A stretch of 64,000 nucleotides of DNA from Bacteroidetes bacterium ADurb.Bin174 (GCA_002070265.1 MWCX01000081.1:61867-125866), one strand, 5' to 3'; positions 42,645-52,394 are shown, counted from the stretch's first letter. The notes: generated by a model not told the origin, from the letters alone. Numbers and translations: made by a program.

Positions 42645-42720
42645 AGAGTAGATAATATTTAAACAAATTAGGTGACTAATGTGTGTAAAGATAGGAAGGA
42701 ATTTCGAATTTGGAGGTAAG

Positions 42721-42793
42721 TGACCCCGCTGGGGCTCGAACCCAGGACCCACAGATTAAGAGTCTGTTGCTCTACCAACTGAGCTACGGAGTC
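42721..42793 (-). tRNA. tRNA-Lys (anticodon CTT)
   Basis: On the minus strand: acceptor GACTCCG pairs with CGGGGTC, the D-arm contains AGCTCAGTTGGTAGAGC, the anticodon stem CAGA/TCTG holds the loop CTCTTAA, so the anticodon is CTT, and the T-arm is CTGGG-TTCGAGC-CCCAG. The discriminator is A and CCA is not encoded. 73 nt. Confidence 0.96.
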
Positions 42794-42884
42794 AGTAATG
42801 CGTAATTCGTTTGCGGCTGCAAAGTTAAAAAAATATTTTATTTATCTCAGAAATTCTCCTTACTTTTGTGCAATTGTTTAATTG

Positions 42885-43135
42885 AGAACAAAGAACAAAG
42901 ACAATGAAAAACTAAGAACTAAGAACTAAGAACGAAAAACGATGAACTAAAAACAAAGAATAAAGAGCAAGGAACAAAGACAAAAGACGAATTGTTGAAA
43001 CTTTTAGTGATTGGTGATTAGTGAGTGGTAAAATTTCTTTTGTGCCTTTTGTGGTTTAATATTTTAACTTCTCTAACTTCTTTAACTTCTTTAACTTCTC
43101 TAACTTCTCTAACTTCCAAACTAACTACTAACTTC
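42885..43135. repeat. Degenerate word-repeat tract
   Basis: Runs of aactaagaactaagaacg-like and caaagacaaaagacg-like words followed by repeated ttaacttctctaacttcttt. The latter are the reverse complement of the gaagttaaagaagttag words inside the nqr operon. No gene is visible in 42794-43185. Confidence 0.75.
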
Positions 43136-43185
43136 AAATTGATAATTAAAACATAAGTCTATAAAACACTTAAAAAATATTTTTT

Positions 43186-43374
43186 ATGAAAAAGAAATTA
43201 CGCAGATCAAACGATCGAATGATAGCCGGAGTATGTGCCGGTCTTGCAGAACATTTAGGCATTGATATTACATTAGCCAGGGTTGGTTATGTACTTTTAT
43301 CCATCTTGTCGGCCGGTTTTCCCGGAACTTTACTTTATATCATTTTGTGGTTGGTGATGCCGAAAGCAGTTTGA
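43186..43374 (+). CDS. PspC-domain small membrane protein
   Basis: A 62-aa protein made up almost entirely of a PspC domain: KLRRSNDRMIAGVCAGLAEHLGIDITLARVGYVLLSI then a second hydrophobic segment PGTLLYIILWLVMP. In other bacteria PspC domains respond to membrane stress. Complete for the minimal form common in Bacteroidota. It is bracketed by word-repeat tracts on both sides, so has no close operon partner. Confidence 0.9.
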   Translation: MKKKLRRSNDRMIAGVCAGLAEHLGIDITLARVGYVLLSILSAGFPGTLLYIILWLVMPKAV

Positions 43375-43556
43375 TGAACGAAGAACTAAGAACTATAAAC
43401 TAAGAACAAAGAGCAAGGACGAATTAACTAAGAACTAAAAACGATGAACTAAAAACTGAACTCGCGATCTCGGAACATGGAACGCGTTAACTTCTTTAAC
43501 TCTTAACTTCCTCATCTCTTCGTTCATCATTCTTCGTTTTTCGTTCTTAGTTCAAA
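43375..43556. repeat. Degenerate word-repeat tract
   Basis: gaacgaagaactaagaactataaacta words, followed by ctgaactcgcgatctcgg and taacttctttaactctt, then cattcttcgtttttcgttcttagttc. Reverse-complementary words at both ends could form a long imperfect hairpin. Confidence 0.75.
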
Positions 43557-43558
43557 AA

Positions 43559-44557
43559 TCACCTTCTCCTCAATATTATCCAAATAATTATCGGTGCACC
43601 AAACAATGCACTGATGGTGTTGATGGGTAGGGTATAAATGGGTATTTGTGAGATGATGTCGCATATCAATATCAAAGTGGAGCCTATCAGGACGGATGCC
43701 GGGATCAGTGTTTTGTGAATAGAGCTTTTAAAAATTCCCCGGGCAATATGTGGAACCGCAATGCCTACAAAGGCTATGGGACCGGTGAAGGCGGTAATAC
43801 TTCCTGCTAATATTCCTGTAGCGATGACAATTAATATCCTTGTGCTTTTTATGTTGACTCCCAAAGCTTTTGCGTAGTTTTCTCCCAAAAGCAATCCGTC
43901 TGCATTTTTATGTAAAAACACCGCTAAGGCAAGTCCGATTAAAACAATTGGAATGAGAATTTGTAAGTTTTCTCGGGTGACTGCACTCAAACTTCCAAAA
44001 GTCCACAATATAAATAACTTGATGGCGTCGGGATTGGAAAAGTACTGCAAAATGCTGACGATGGAACTGGCAATGGTCCCAAACATGATACCCACGATCA
44101 GCAGTGAAGCAGCACTTTGTAGTTTGTATGAAACACCTATCACCAACAGCAATACGAATGCAGCGCCAAAAACTGCCGAAAGGACGAGTCCCCAACTGCT
44201 GTTAGTCCAGAAGGCAGGTAAAAATGAAGCACTCATCATGGTGATGGCTACGCCGAGACTGGCACCTGAACTTACTCCCAAAATATAGGGGTCGGCTAAT
44301 GGATTGCGAAAGAGTGTTTGCATCAGCAAGCCTGCAACCGACAAGGCAGCTCCTGCCAAAATAGCTGCGATGGCTTTCGGCATTCTGAAATTGAAAATGA
44401 TTTCAGCATGAATGGGGTCAGTCGGATTGCCGATGAGGGTAGCCATTAATTCCCGCCATGGAATTTTAAAGCTTCCAATTGATAAATCAAGTAGAAATAG
44501 CAATACCGTGCCTATCAATAAAGGAATAAAAATCCAGTAATTTTGTTTTTTTTTCAT
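43559..44557 (-). CDS. FecCD/BtuC-family ABC permease (orphan)
   Basis: A 332-aa permease of the iron-siderophore/cobalamin importer family with ~9-10 helices. The N-terminal signature is RMPKAIAAILAGAALSVAGLLMQTLFRNPLADPYILGVSSGASLGVA, and LLLGENYAKALGVN and GPIAFVGIAVPHIAR are also characteristic. No ATPase or binding protein lies nearby. A MITE-like repeat (44575-44622) sits 18 bp from its start, so it may have been separated from an upstream partner gene. The substrate (heme, B12, siderophore) is not predictable. Confidence 0.9.
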   Translation of the reverse strand: MKKKQNYWIFIPLLIGTVLLFLLDLSIGSFKIPWRELMATLIGNPTDPIHAEIIFNFRMPKAIAAILAGAALSVAGLLMQTLFRNPLADPYILGVSSGASLGVAITMMSASFLPAFWTNSSWGLVLSAVFGAAFVLLLVIGVSYKLQSAASLLIVGIMFGTIASSIVSILQYFSNPDAIKLFILWTFGSLSAVTRENLQILIPIVLIGLALAVFLHKNADGLLLGENYAKALGVNIKSTRILIVIATGILAGSITAFTGPIAFVGIAVPHIARGIFKSSIHKTLIPASVLIGSTLILICDIISQIPIYTLPINTISALFGAPIIIWIILRRR

Positions 44558-44574
44558 GTTTTTGAAAGTACTTT

Positions 44575-44622
44575 GTCTCAGTACACCTTATTTTTTAGTT
44601 GAATATTGGTTTTGAGACAGCC
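44575..44622. repeat. MITE-like repeat, copy 2
   Basis: Homologous to 25673-25721: shared acacctta, gttgaatatt and agacagcc, here with complementary ends GTCTCA / TGAGAC. It lies just upstream of the FecCD permease start on the minus strand. The 44558-45083 interval otherwise holds word repeats and a doubtful hydrophobic frame (about 44640-44815). Confidence 0.6.
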
Positions 44623-44844
44623 ATCAAAAGTACAAATTTTGTCGCATCTTTATCTGCAAATCGTAAAATTTTACCTTTTAATCTTTCTTGCAACTCCGCT
44701 TGCCCTCATCCTGGCAGTCGAATCCGGTTCATTTACCGTATTGATACTAGCTTCGCTGAGCTATCTCATAGCGTTGGTTGCGTTGCATCAATACTTTAAT
44801 TCTGCTTGTAATTGAAAATTATCTTGTAAATTTGGGGGTTGATT

Positions 44845-45083
44845 GTTTTGGGAAGTTAAATTGAAGAAGTTATAGAAGTTATAGAAGTTAAGGAAGTTAG
44901 GGAAGTTAAATGAGTTCTGAGTTACGAGTTCTGAGTTACGAGTTCTGAGTTACGAGTTCTGAGTTCTGAGTTACGTGGTCGCGAGTTCAGTTTTTAGTTC
45001 ATCGTTCTTCGTTCTTGGTTAATTTGTCTTTTGTCTTTTGTCTTTGCTCTTTGTTCTTTTGTCTTTGTTCTTATTTCATCATC
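44845..45083. repeat. Degenerate word-repeat tract abutting mutS2
   Basis: Iterations of gaagttatagaagttaagg, then a run of gagttctgagttac, then ttcgttcttggttaattt and tgtcttttgtctttg words. The last words run right up to the mutS2 start, so the region must also hold its promoter and leader. Confidence 0.75.
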
Positions 45084-47555
45084 ATGCTTTATCCTTCAGA
45101 TTTCGAACATAAAATAGAATTTATTTCCATCAGGAAAATGCTCAAAGAAAAGTGTATTTCTTCTTTGGGTAAGGAAAAGGTGGATGGTATCTGTTTTTCA
45201 ACTGATCATGGTCTGATTGAGAAACAATTGAATCAGACGAATGAATTGTTGTGTTTGATGCAGGAATCTGTAGAAGATTTGCCCATAGGTGATTTTTTTG
45301 ATGTCAGGCATGGCTTGGCAAAAGTGGGTTTGGAAGGTTTGTATTTAGATGAAAATGAAGTCTTTGAGCTTAAAAGGGCGTTGGAGGCAGTACGGAAATT
45401 AGTACACTTTATCAGCTCACAGGAGCAAGAAAGATATCCTCATCTGTTTGAATTGATCCAAGGTGTACAATTATTTCCGGAGATTATCAGGAAAATAGAC
45501 AGTGTTTTAGATAAGTTTGGGGAAATAAAGGATAATGCCTCTTCGGATTTGGGACGCATCCGAAAGGAAATGCACAATGTACAGAGCTCGGTTTCACGTA
45601 TTTTACAGACGATATTGCGGCAGGCACAAACTGATGGTTTTGTGGAAAAGGATGTGCAACCCACTATGCGGGACGGTCGTTTGGTGATTCCTGTCTCTCC
45701 CGGTTATAAGAGAAAGATTTCGGGCATCGTCCATGATGAGTCGGCAACAGGTAAAACGGTGTATGTAGAGCCGGCGCAGGTGGTGGAGGCGAACAACCGC
45801 ATCCGTGAGTTAGAGGGTGAGGAACGCAGGGAGATCAGGCGTATTTTGATTGAGTTGACCAATTTTCTTCGTCCTTATTTTGATGACATCCTTCAGTCTC
45901 AATATTTTTTAGGAAAGATAGATTTTTTGCGCGCGAAATCCCTGTTTGCCATACAGATCAATGCTATCAAACCCAATGTGGACAATAGTTGCATCATTGA
46001 ATGGAATAAAGCAATACATCCGCTTTTATACCTTTCTTTTCAAAAACAACAGAAAAAAGTTGTGCCATTGGATATAGTCTTGAATGACCAACAACGCATT
46101 TTATTGATTTCAGGACCCAATGCCGGTGGAAAATCCGTTTGTCTGAAAACAGTTGCCCTGCTTCAATACATGTTACAATGCGGATTATTGATACCGCTCC
46201 ATGAAAGCAGTCGTTGCAGCATCTTTAAAAGGATATTTATAGACATAGGTGATGAACAATCCATTGAAAATGACCTATCTACCTACAGCTCGCATTTGCT
46301 GAATATGAAATACTTCATACGCAACAGTCAGGCTCAAACGCTTTTGTTGATAGATGAATTTGGAACAGGCACCGAGCCTATGATTGGTGGAGCATTGGCG
46401 GAAGCGACTTTAGAACGTTTTAACAACAACCTGGCTTTTGGGGTAATTACCACCCATTATACCAATCTGAAGCATTATGCCGAAGATGCTCAGGGTATTG
46501 TAAATGCGGCGATGTTGTACGACAGGCATCATATGCAACCCTTATTTCAGTTGGCAATTGGCAATCCGGGTTCTTCCTTTGCCGTTGAAATTGCGCGTAA
46601 AATTGGCTTGCCCGAAGATTTGATTGCAGATGCTGCCGGGAAGGTTGGAGTGGAACATTTGGATTATGATAAGCACCTGCAAGATATTGTCAGGGATAAA
46701 AGATATTGGGAGAAAAAGCGGAAGGAGATTAGGCAGAAGGAGAAAAAGTTAGAAGAAACTTTGTCAACTTACGAAAAGCAAATCGAAGAACTTAACAAAC
46801 AGAAAAAAGAAATCATCCAACAAGCCAGGCAGGAAGCCCAACAACTTTTGGCTGATGCCAACGCCAAAATTGAACAAACCATCCGGCAGATTCGGGAAGT
46901 ACAGGCCGACAAAGAAAAAACAAAATCTATCAGAGAGGAATTGCGACAATTCAAGGAAAATGTTCAGGAGCAATTGCATAGTGAAATCAAGCCGATAAAA
47001 AAAGGAAGAATATCTTCTGCCCACGCATCTGTATCAAAGAAAAATTCTAAAAAAACTGCGGGCTTGCCGGCTGATAAAGCTGAAGAGCTCCAAATAGAAG
47101 TAGGTTCACAGGTGCGTTTGAAAGGGCAGCAAACCGCGGGGACGGTGTTGGAGATAAAGAATAAATTAGCAACAGTCGCTTTCGGACAGTTAAAATCAAC
47201 CGTTAAATTGACAGAGTTGGAATTCATTGCTGGTCGAAAGACAGCCAAGGTCAATCACCAAACCCAAAAGTCGGGGAATGTAATAGAAGATGTTCGTCAT
47301 CGCAAACTCAACTTTAAGTCAGAGATTGATGTGCGTGGCATGCGCGGTGATGAGGCCCTGCAGGCAGTGATGTATTTCATTGATGATGCCATGATGGTAG
47401 GCGTCAAATCAGTCAGGATTTTACATGGCACGGGCACCGGCGCATTGCGACAAATGATTCGGCAATATCTTGGTACAGTGCCTGGTGTTCAGTCGTATCA
47501 CGACGAACATATACAATTGGGTGGTGTGGGGATTACAGTTGTGATATTGGAATAA
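45084..47555 (+). CDS. mutS2: MutS2-family endonuclease
   Basis: An 823-aa MutS2 protein. The core and clamp regions occupy ~1-320, the ATPase has Walker A GPNAGGKSV (~345) and LLIDEFGTGTEP as Walker B, and a long coiled coil (~530-630) leads to the C-terminal Smr endonuclease domain (EIDVRGMRGDEALQAVMYFIDDA, then ILHGTGTGAL). MutS2 suppresses recombination and, in some bacteria, resolves collided ribosomes. The start ATG at 45084 (MLYPSDFEHKIEF) is used instead of 45015 because the extra part is translated word repeat. Confidence 0.93.
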   Translation: MLYPSDFEHKIEFISIRKMLKEKCISSLGKEKVDGICFSTDHGLIEKQLNQTNELLCLMQESVEDLPIGDFFDVRHGLAKVGLEGLYLDENEVFELKRALEAVRKLVHFISSQEQERYPHLFELIQGVQLFPEIIRKIDSVLDKFGEIKDNASSDLGRIRKEMHNVQSSVSRILQTILRQAQTDGFVEKDVQPTMRDGRLVIPVSPGYKRKISGIVHDESATGKTVYVEPAQVVEANNRIRELEGEERREIRRILIELTNFLRPYFDDILQSQYFLGKIDFLRAKSLFAIQINAIKPNVDNSCIIEWNKAIHPLLYLSFQKQQKKVVPLDIVLNDQQRILLISGPNAGGKSVCLKTVALLQYMLQCGLLIPLHESSRCSIFKRIFIDIGDEQSIENDLSTYSSHLLNMKYFIRNSQAQTLLLIDEFGTGTEPMIGGALAEATLERFNNNLAFGVITTHYTNLKHYAEDAQGIVNAAMLYDRHHMQPLFQLAIGNPGSSFAVEIARKIGLPEDLIADAAGKVGVEHLDYDKHLQDIVRDKRYWEKKRKEIRQKEKKLEETLSTYEKQIEELNKQKKEIIQQARQEAQQLLADANAKIEQTIRQIREVQADKEKTKSIREELRQFKENVQEQLHSEIKPIKKGRISSAHASVSKKNSKKTAGLPADKAEELQIEVGSQVRLKGQQTAGTVLEIKNKLATVAFGQLKSTVKLTELEFIAGRKTAKVNHQTQKSGNVIEDVRHRKLNFKSEIDVRGMRGDEALQAVMYFIDDAMMVGVKSVRILHGTGTGALRQMIRQYLGTVPGVQSYHDEHIQLGGVGITVVILE

Positions 47556-47561
47556 AAATAT

Positions 47562-47593
47562 TTTGTTTGTTTATAAAAAAATACTTACCTTTG
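47562..47593 (+). promoter_or_regulatory. Promoter of the higBA remnant locus
   Basis: TTTG (47562-47565) and TACCTTTG (47586-47593) are separated by 20 bp, the standard Bacteroidota -33/-7 arrangement. It lies 25 bp before the HigB start at 47618. Confidence 0.7.
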
Positions 47594-47617
47594 TCGTTAC
47601 TAACGTAAAACAATACT

Positions 47618-47668
47618 ATGATAATTTCGTTTGGATCAAAAGAAACTGAAAAGATATGGAGGGGGTAG
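47618..47668 (+). pseudogene. Truncated HigB/RelE-type toxin
   Basis: Sixteen codons encode MIISFGSKETEKIWRG and then TAG. This is the recognisable N-terminus of Bacteroidota HigB toxins. The rest of the ~90-residue toxin is missing, and 16 bp later the antitoxin start begins. I interpret this as an internal deletion that joined the toxin's first codons nearly to the antitoxin, leaving an orphan. Confidence 0.7.
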
Positions 47669-47684
47669 AACGAAAAATCCGATT

Positions 47685-47999
47685 ATGAGCACTTTAAGAA
47701 ACATACATCCTGGGGAAATATTATTGGAAGAATTTTTAATTCCTCTTGAAATAACGGCATATCGATTAGCCAAGGACACAGATATTCCTCAAACACGTAT
47801 TTCGCAAATCCTCAAAGGTAAAAGACGAATTACTGCTGATACTGCAATGAGATTCAGTTCCTATTTTGGCAATACACCTCAATTTTGGTTAGGACTGCAA
47901 GCTGATTATGATATTGAAGAAGAAAAAAGAAATAATGCAGCGGTATTTCAAAGGATCAGGCAGCGTAGAAAAACAGCAGAGCAAATGATTTCTACCTGA
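47685..47999 (+). CDS. higA: HigA-family antitoxin (orphan)
   Basis: A 104-aa XRE-type antitoxin. It begins with the family motif NIHPGEILLEEFLIPLEITAYRLAKDTDIPQTRISQILKGKRRITADTAMRFSSYFGNTPQFWLGLQ, a complete HTH plus HigA extension. The ATG at 47685 follows the truncated HigB closely. Without its toxin it can only act as a DNA-binding protein, possibly on its own promoter or other higBA loci (inference). Confidence 0.88.
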   Translation: MSTLRNIHPGEILLEEFLIPLEITAYRLAKDTDIPQTRISQILKGKRRITADTAMRFSSYFGNTPQFWLGLQADYDIEEEKRNNAAVFQRIRQRRKTAEQMIST

Positions 48000-48081
48000 T
48001 TTCATGTTTTGAAGAAAATTCTGATGAATGGCAGGTTTAGAAGTCACAGCTTGCAACCTCAAGATGAGGCAGACTCATATT

Positions 48082-51000
48082 TTATTCTTTTTCCATATTT
48101 TGTTTTCTGTATTGTGCTGGCGTAAGCCCATATAATTTACGGAATTTTTTAATGTAATAACTTGAAGAACTAAAGCCTGACTGAAAAGCAATATCATTAA
48201 TGTCCATATCATGAGAATTGACCAAATGATAAATGCTTTTTTTAAGCTTGATATTCATGATAAACTCATTGGGTGTTTGTCCTGTGATTCCCTTTAGCTT
48301 ATAGTATAGATTTGTACGACTTAAACATAATTCAGTTGCAAATACATTGACATCAAAGTCAGCGTTGTCAATATTTTTCTCTACGATTTCAGTCGCTTTT
48401 TCAAGTAGTTGTTGATCTATTGCATTCGTTGCGACCATGTGTGGACTCAAATCAGGTTGCACAGCATATTTTTTCTGCAACTGTCGTCTGGTGTTGATTA
48501 AGTTATTACATCGTGTAACGAGTAATTTTTGATTGAAAGGCTTGACGATATAATCATCCGCCCCGGTTAAAAACCCCTGAATCATATAATCAGCAGCCGT
48601 CTGAGCCGTTAATAGCACAATCGGAATGTGCGATGTGTCAAAGTTAGTTTTTAGTTTCGAGCACATTTCGACCCCCGACATCACCGGCATCATCACATCA
48701 CTTAAAATGAGATCAGGACGATATTTTACTGCCTTTTCAAATCCCTCTTTACCGTTAGTTGCTGTTATTACCTTATAAATTGGACTAAAAATACTTTCCA
48801 GCATACCCAAAAGTTCTTCATTGTCCTCAATGATAAGTATAGTTGAACTGCGTGTTTCAGCATCCTCCTGAGAAGAAATAATTTCATTGATGAATCCCTG
48901 GTCAGGTACTGCTAACTCTGAAATACATAATCGATCTCTATCTTTCGCAATTGTTTTTTGTTCTTGCGTAAAGTGACTGTCTCCAACCGGTAATTTCACC
49001 CAAAATTTACTGCCGCTATTTGGTTTACTGATAACCCCAATATCTCCGTGATGTAATTTAACTATTCCTCTGGCAAGTGCCAAACCTATACCTGAACCAT
49101 ATTGCTTTGTTTGATTATAAGAATTGTTTTCAGCCTGATAGAATCTATCAAAAATCTGTTCTTGTTCTTTTTTGTCGATTCCCACTCCATTATCAATAAC
49201 AGAAATCACTATGTGATTATCCAGGTCTTCAACCCTTACGGAAATAACACCATTTGTTTTGGTGTAATTAAATGCATTGGATAGAAGATTATAAAAAACT
49301 TTTTCCATTTGATTACTATCGAACCAAAGTTTAATGTCAGGGTCTTTATACTCAAAAGAGTAGTTAATACTTCTGGATTGAGCGAGTTCTTTGAATGAAA
49401 GATATATCTCATTCAAAAATGGAATTAGATCGTTTTCTGAAACTTTTAACTGTAAAAATCCCTGTTCGTATTTTCTAAAATCAATTAGTTCATTAATCAG
49501 TTTTTTCATTCTGTTGACGTTCCGCATTACGTTTAGGAGTTTTCCATAGATGGCTTGCGGAATATTACCCATTTGTAAGATGATGTCAATTTGGTTGATA
49601 ATAAGGGTCAGAGGAGTCCTGAATTCATGGGAAATATTTGTGAAAAAACGTAACTTGGATTGATTCAACTCTTCAACGTATTCTTTTTCTTTCTTTTCAT
49701 ATTCAAGCGAGGTGCTCAATTGGATTTTAGCAATATAAAAACGAATGATGGTGATGGTAATGACTAATATCACAATAGCATATATGATATAGGCTAATGT
49801 TGTTTTATAAAAAGGAGGTAAGACTCTGATGTTTATTGAAGTTTCAGGAAACAATCCGGCTTCTGTTTTGTTTTTACCTCTAAATTTAAGTGTGTAAATA
49901 CCTGCATTTAGATTGGTGTAGGTTACGCTTTGCTGATAATTGGCATCAATCCAATCTTTGTCGAAACCCTCCAATTGGTATTGAACATCAGTTTTGAGAA
50001 CATTGATGTAATTGGTTGTCGAAAACAGGATAGTTATAACCGAGTATTGAGGTTTAAGTACGATTTCATCAATGTAGGGCAATGATTGTTCAATAATGGA
50101 GCCGTCTCCCGGAATTACTTTTTTATTGTTGACGCGAATCCCGGTAATATTAACATCGTAATCGACCCGGGGCATGTTAAGGTCTTTTTCATTGAATGAT
50201 ACCATTCCATTGATTCCTCCTACGAAAACTTCATTTTTTTCAGTTATATACAGGCTGTTTTCGTTTAGGGCATCAAGAGGAAATCCATTGGCACTATTAA
50301 GTACCTGGGATTTTTTTAATTCCGTATCTGTTACCAGTAGTCCGGCATTTGTGGAAATATAAAAATATCCACCGTGTGACTCTTTAAGATCAATGACGTA
50401 TTTCGAAGGCAGATGTTTGTTAAATTCCTCACATGGCTCGAATTGTTGCGTGTTTTCGTCGAACATAAAAACACCACCTCCGTCGGTACCTGACCAAATC
50501 TTATTTTGACTATCTTCATAAAAAAACAGCGCATTATTTTGCAATTCAAATTCAGTAAATTTGTGTGTTTTTATGTTCCACATAAAAATCTTGTTTGAAA
50601 AAGCAAACCACATCCTTTTTTTAGAGTCGAGAAATAAATCCGGAATTTCTCGTTTTGACAAATCTACTTCTTCAAACTTCATTGTGGAACAAGTTTCTGT
50701 ACGCAAGTCAAAAACTCCGATCGAATTTTGAGTGGCAATGTATAGGGTGTCATTATGATGTGTGATTTGTCTGACATGGTTGTCAGGAATACTTTTGGGG
50801 TTTTTAGAATTATGTTTAAAAACGGTAAATTTCTTAGTTTGCAGGTTAAGCTTGTTCAGTCCCCCCATATGTGTTCCTATCCATAGATTATTTCTTTTTT
50901 TATCCAACCAAAGAGATTTAATCGTATTGGACGATATGCTGTTTTGTTTCTCATTAACTTTATAAGAATGGAATTTATTGGTATTTCTATCAAAGTAGTT

Positions 51001-52104
51001 AAGTCCGCCTCCATCAGTACCAATCCATAAATTACCCAAAGGATCACCAATCATTCTTCCAACAACCGGGTTACTCAGAGAACCGGCACTATTGCTGTTT
51101 CCTCCATAAAACTTAAAAATAGAGTATCTCGGATTAAATAAATCAATACCACCGAAATAAGTTCCTATCCAAATGGTTCCTTGATTGTCATTGATAATAG
51201 CCCATACAGAGTGATTGCTGATACCATGCGATACATGACGCTCATACCTGTATAAGGAAAACTTTTCATTCTCTTTATCGGTATTTAATTTACACAGTCC
51301 GGTAAATAGACCTATCCAATAATTTCCAAAGTCATCTTCACAAATTGTCCGTACAAAATTATCAGGAATGCTTTTGGGATCGTCAGGGTTATGTTGATAA
51401 TGGGTGAGATTATTTTCAAAGTCGATCTTGTACAGTCCATTAAAACGTGTACAAACCCAAACATTCTTTTTGCTGTCTTCATACAAATGTACTACAGCGT
51501 TTATATTCCATCTCTTTGCAATTTTAAGATTTCTGTCGTACACGATAATACCGTTTGTGTTGGTTGCAACATAAAGTAATTTGTTGCTTGATTCTAAAAT
51601 AGCGGTTACAGAAACAGTTTTATCTGATAAATGTAAGTGAGTTTTTAATTGATTGATGTCTGAGGGTTGATAGGAAAAAATTGTGTCGGAAGAGGCAAAC
51701 CATAAATTTTCCTTCCCGTAGGAAATGGTAGAAACATGTTTTCTGCGAATGGTTTTGAATGTCTCGGATTTTAAATCAAAAATCACCAATCCGGATTTGC
51801 AGAGCATAAAAAGATGTCCGTTTTTATCTCCACATATCGAACGTATGTTGTTTCCAAACAAAGCAGTAGTGTCATTCGTTACTTGTTTATAAACAGTAAT
51901 TTCATTCCCATCGTAACGATTTAATCCATCTCGTGTTCCAATCCAAATCAGACCATGTTCGTCTTGATACAGGGCATTTACGGAATAGTGAGAAAGACCG
52001 TCGTTCACTGTCAAGTGTTCAAAGTAAGAATTATGGACACCGTTTGCAGCAGACATAATGAATGTGTGCACAATACATATAAAAAATATTGTCTGTTTTT
52101 TCAT
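48082..52104 (-). CDS. Hybrid two-component system regulator (HTCS)
   Basis: A 1340-aa one-protein sensor-regulator of PULs. A signal peptide (~1-20) is followed by periplasmic beta-propeller repeats (Reg_prop, repeated IWIGT..G.N.. motifs, ~40-640), a Y_Y_Y domain (~690-760), and one transmembrane helix (~770-790). The cytoplasmic part has HisKA (NISHEFRTPLTLI), HATPase (NLLSNAFNYTK, DNGVGI), a receiver (LSDVMMPVMSG), and an AraC HTH at ~1240-1335. It is divergent from SusC, with 290 bp between, and presumably activates that PUL on sensing an oligosaccharide. All domains are intact. Confidence 0.94.
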   Translation of the reverse strand: MKKQTIFFICIVHTFIMSAANGVHNSYFEHLTVNDGLSHYSVNALYQDEHGLIWIGTRDGLNRYDGNEITVYKQVTNDTTALFGNNIRSICGDKNGHLFMLCKSGLVIFDLKSETFKTIRRKHVSTISYGKENLWFASSDTIFSYQPSDINQLKTHLHLSDKTVSVTAILESSNKLLYVATNTNGIIVYDRNLKIAKRWNINAVVHLYEDSKKNVWVCTRFNGLYKIDFENNLTHYQHNPDDPKSIPDNFVRTICEDDFGNYWIGLFTGLCKLNTDKENEKFSLYRYERHVSHGISNHSVWAIINDNQGTIWIGTYFGGIDLFNPRYSIFKFYGGNSNSAGSLSNPVVGRMIGDPLGNLWIGTDGGGLNYFDRNTNKFHSYKVNEKQNSISSNTIKSLWLDKKRNNLWIGTHMGGLNKLNLQTKKFTVFKHNSKNPKSIPDNHVRQITHHNDTLYIATQNSIGVFDLRTETCSTMKFEEVDLSKREIPDLFLDSKKRMWFAFSNKIFMWNIKTHKFTEFELQNNALFFYEDSQNKIWSGTDGGGVFMFDENTQQFEPCEEFNKHLPSKYVIDLKESHGGYFYISTNAGLLVTDTELKKSQVLNSANGFPLDALNENSLYITEKNEVFVGGINGMVSFNEKDLNMPRVDYDVNITGIRVNNKKVIPGDGSIIEQSLPYIDEIVLKPQYSVITILFSTTNYINVLKTDVQYQLEGFDKDWIDANYQQSVTYTNLNAGIYTLKFRGKNKTEAGLFPETSINIRVLPPFYKTTLAYIIYAIVILVITITIIRFYIAKIQLSTSLEYEKKEKEYVEELNQSKLRFFTNISHEFRTPLTLIINQIDIILQMGNIPQAIYGKLLNVMRNVNRMKKLINELIDFRKYEQGFLQLKVSENDLIPFLNEIYLSFKELAQSRSINYSFEYKDPDIKLWFDSNQMEKVFYNLLSNAFNYTKTNGVISVRVEDLDNHIVISVIDNGVGIDKKEQEQIFDRFYQAENNSYNQTKQYGSGIGLALARGIVKLHHGDIGVISKPNSGSKFWVKLPVGDSHFTQEQKTIAKDRDRLCISELAVPDQGFINEIISSQEDAETRSSTILIIEDNEELLGMLESIFSPIYKVITATNGKEGFEKAVKYRPDLILSDVMMPVMSGVEMCSKLKTNFDTSHIPIVLLTAQTAADYMIQGFLTGADDYIVKPFNQKLLVTRCNNLINTRRQLQKKYAVQPDLSPHMVATNAIDQQLLEKATEIVEKNIDNADFDVNVFATELCLSRTNLYYKLKGITGQTPNEFIMNIKLKKSIYHLVNSHDMDINDIAFQSGFSSSSYYIKKFRKLYGLTPAQYRKQNMEKE

Positions 52105-52394
52105 GACGATTTCTTGTAAATTTGAAAATCAGTACAATGATAATAAAAAATAACCGGCTTATAATGGATGTAAATACAGTTCTGAACAAATTTACCATTA
52201 ATTTGAATACTATTGTTATAGTCGGCAATATCTTCGTTGTATATTTGTACTTAACAGAATTTCTTTATGTTTATGATGACTTAGGTCTAAAAATATGTGA
52301 ATGAACTTTTTATAAACCCTTATTTTCTTGATGGATATAAATTAAATGCTCCAATTTTTCGGAGTGGACTCAAATATGAAATTCAATAAATGCC
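52105..52394. promoter_or_regulatory. Divergent HTCS-SusC regulatory region
   Basis: 290 bp between the HTCS and susC starts, with no credible gene. It contains a short inverted repeat, CTCC/GGAG, at about 52350-52365. The HTCS-binding site and the susC promoter must lie here, but I cannot pinpoint them. Confidence 0.45.

Noticed and set aside
44606-44815. Hydrophobic frame with two possible membrane helices between the FecCD permease and mutS2
   Set aside because: Only TTG starts are available and it begins within a MITE-like repeat. It could be real, but I have no support beyond hydrophobicity.
44558-45083. Cobalamin riboswitch near the FecCD permease
   Set aside because: No B12-box or conserved helices are visible; the interval is word repeat and a MITE-like element.
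52122-52304. 60-codon frame between HTCS and susC
   Set aside because: It lies in the divergent regulatory region, is low in complexity and matches no family.
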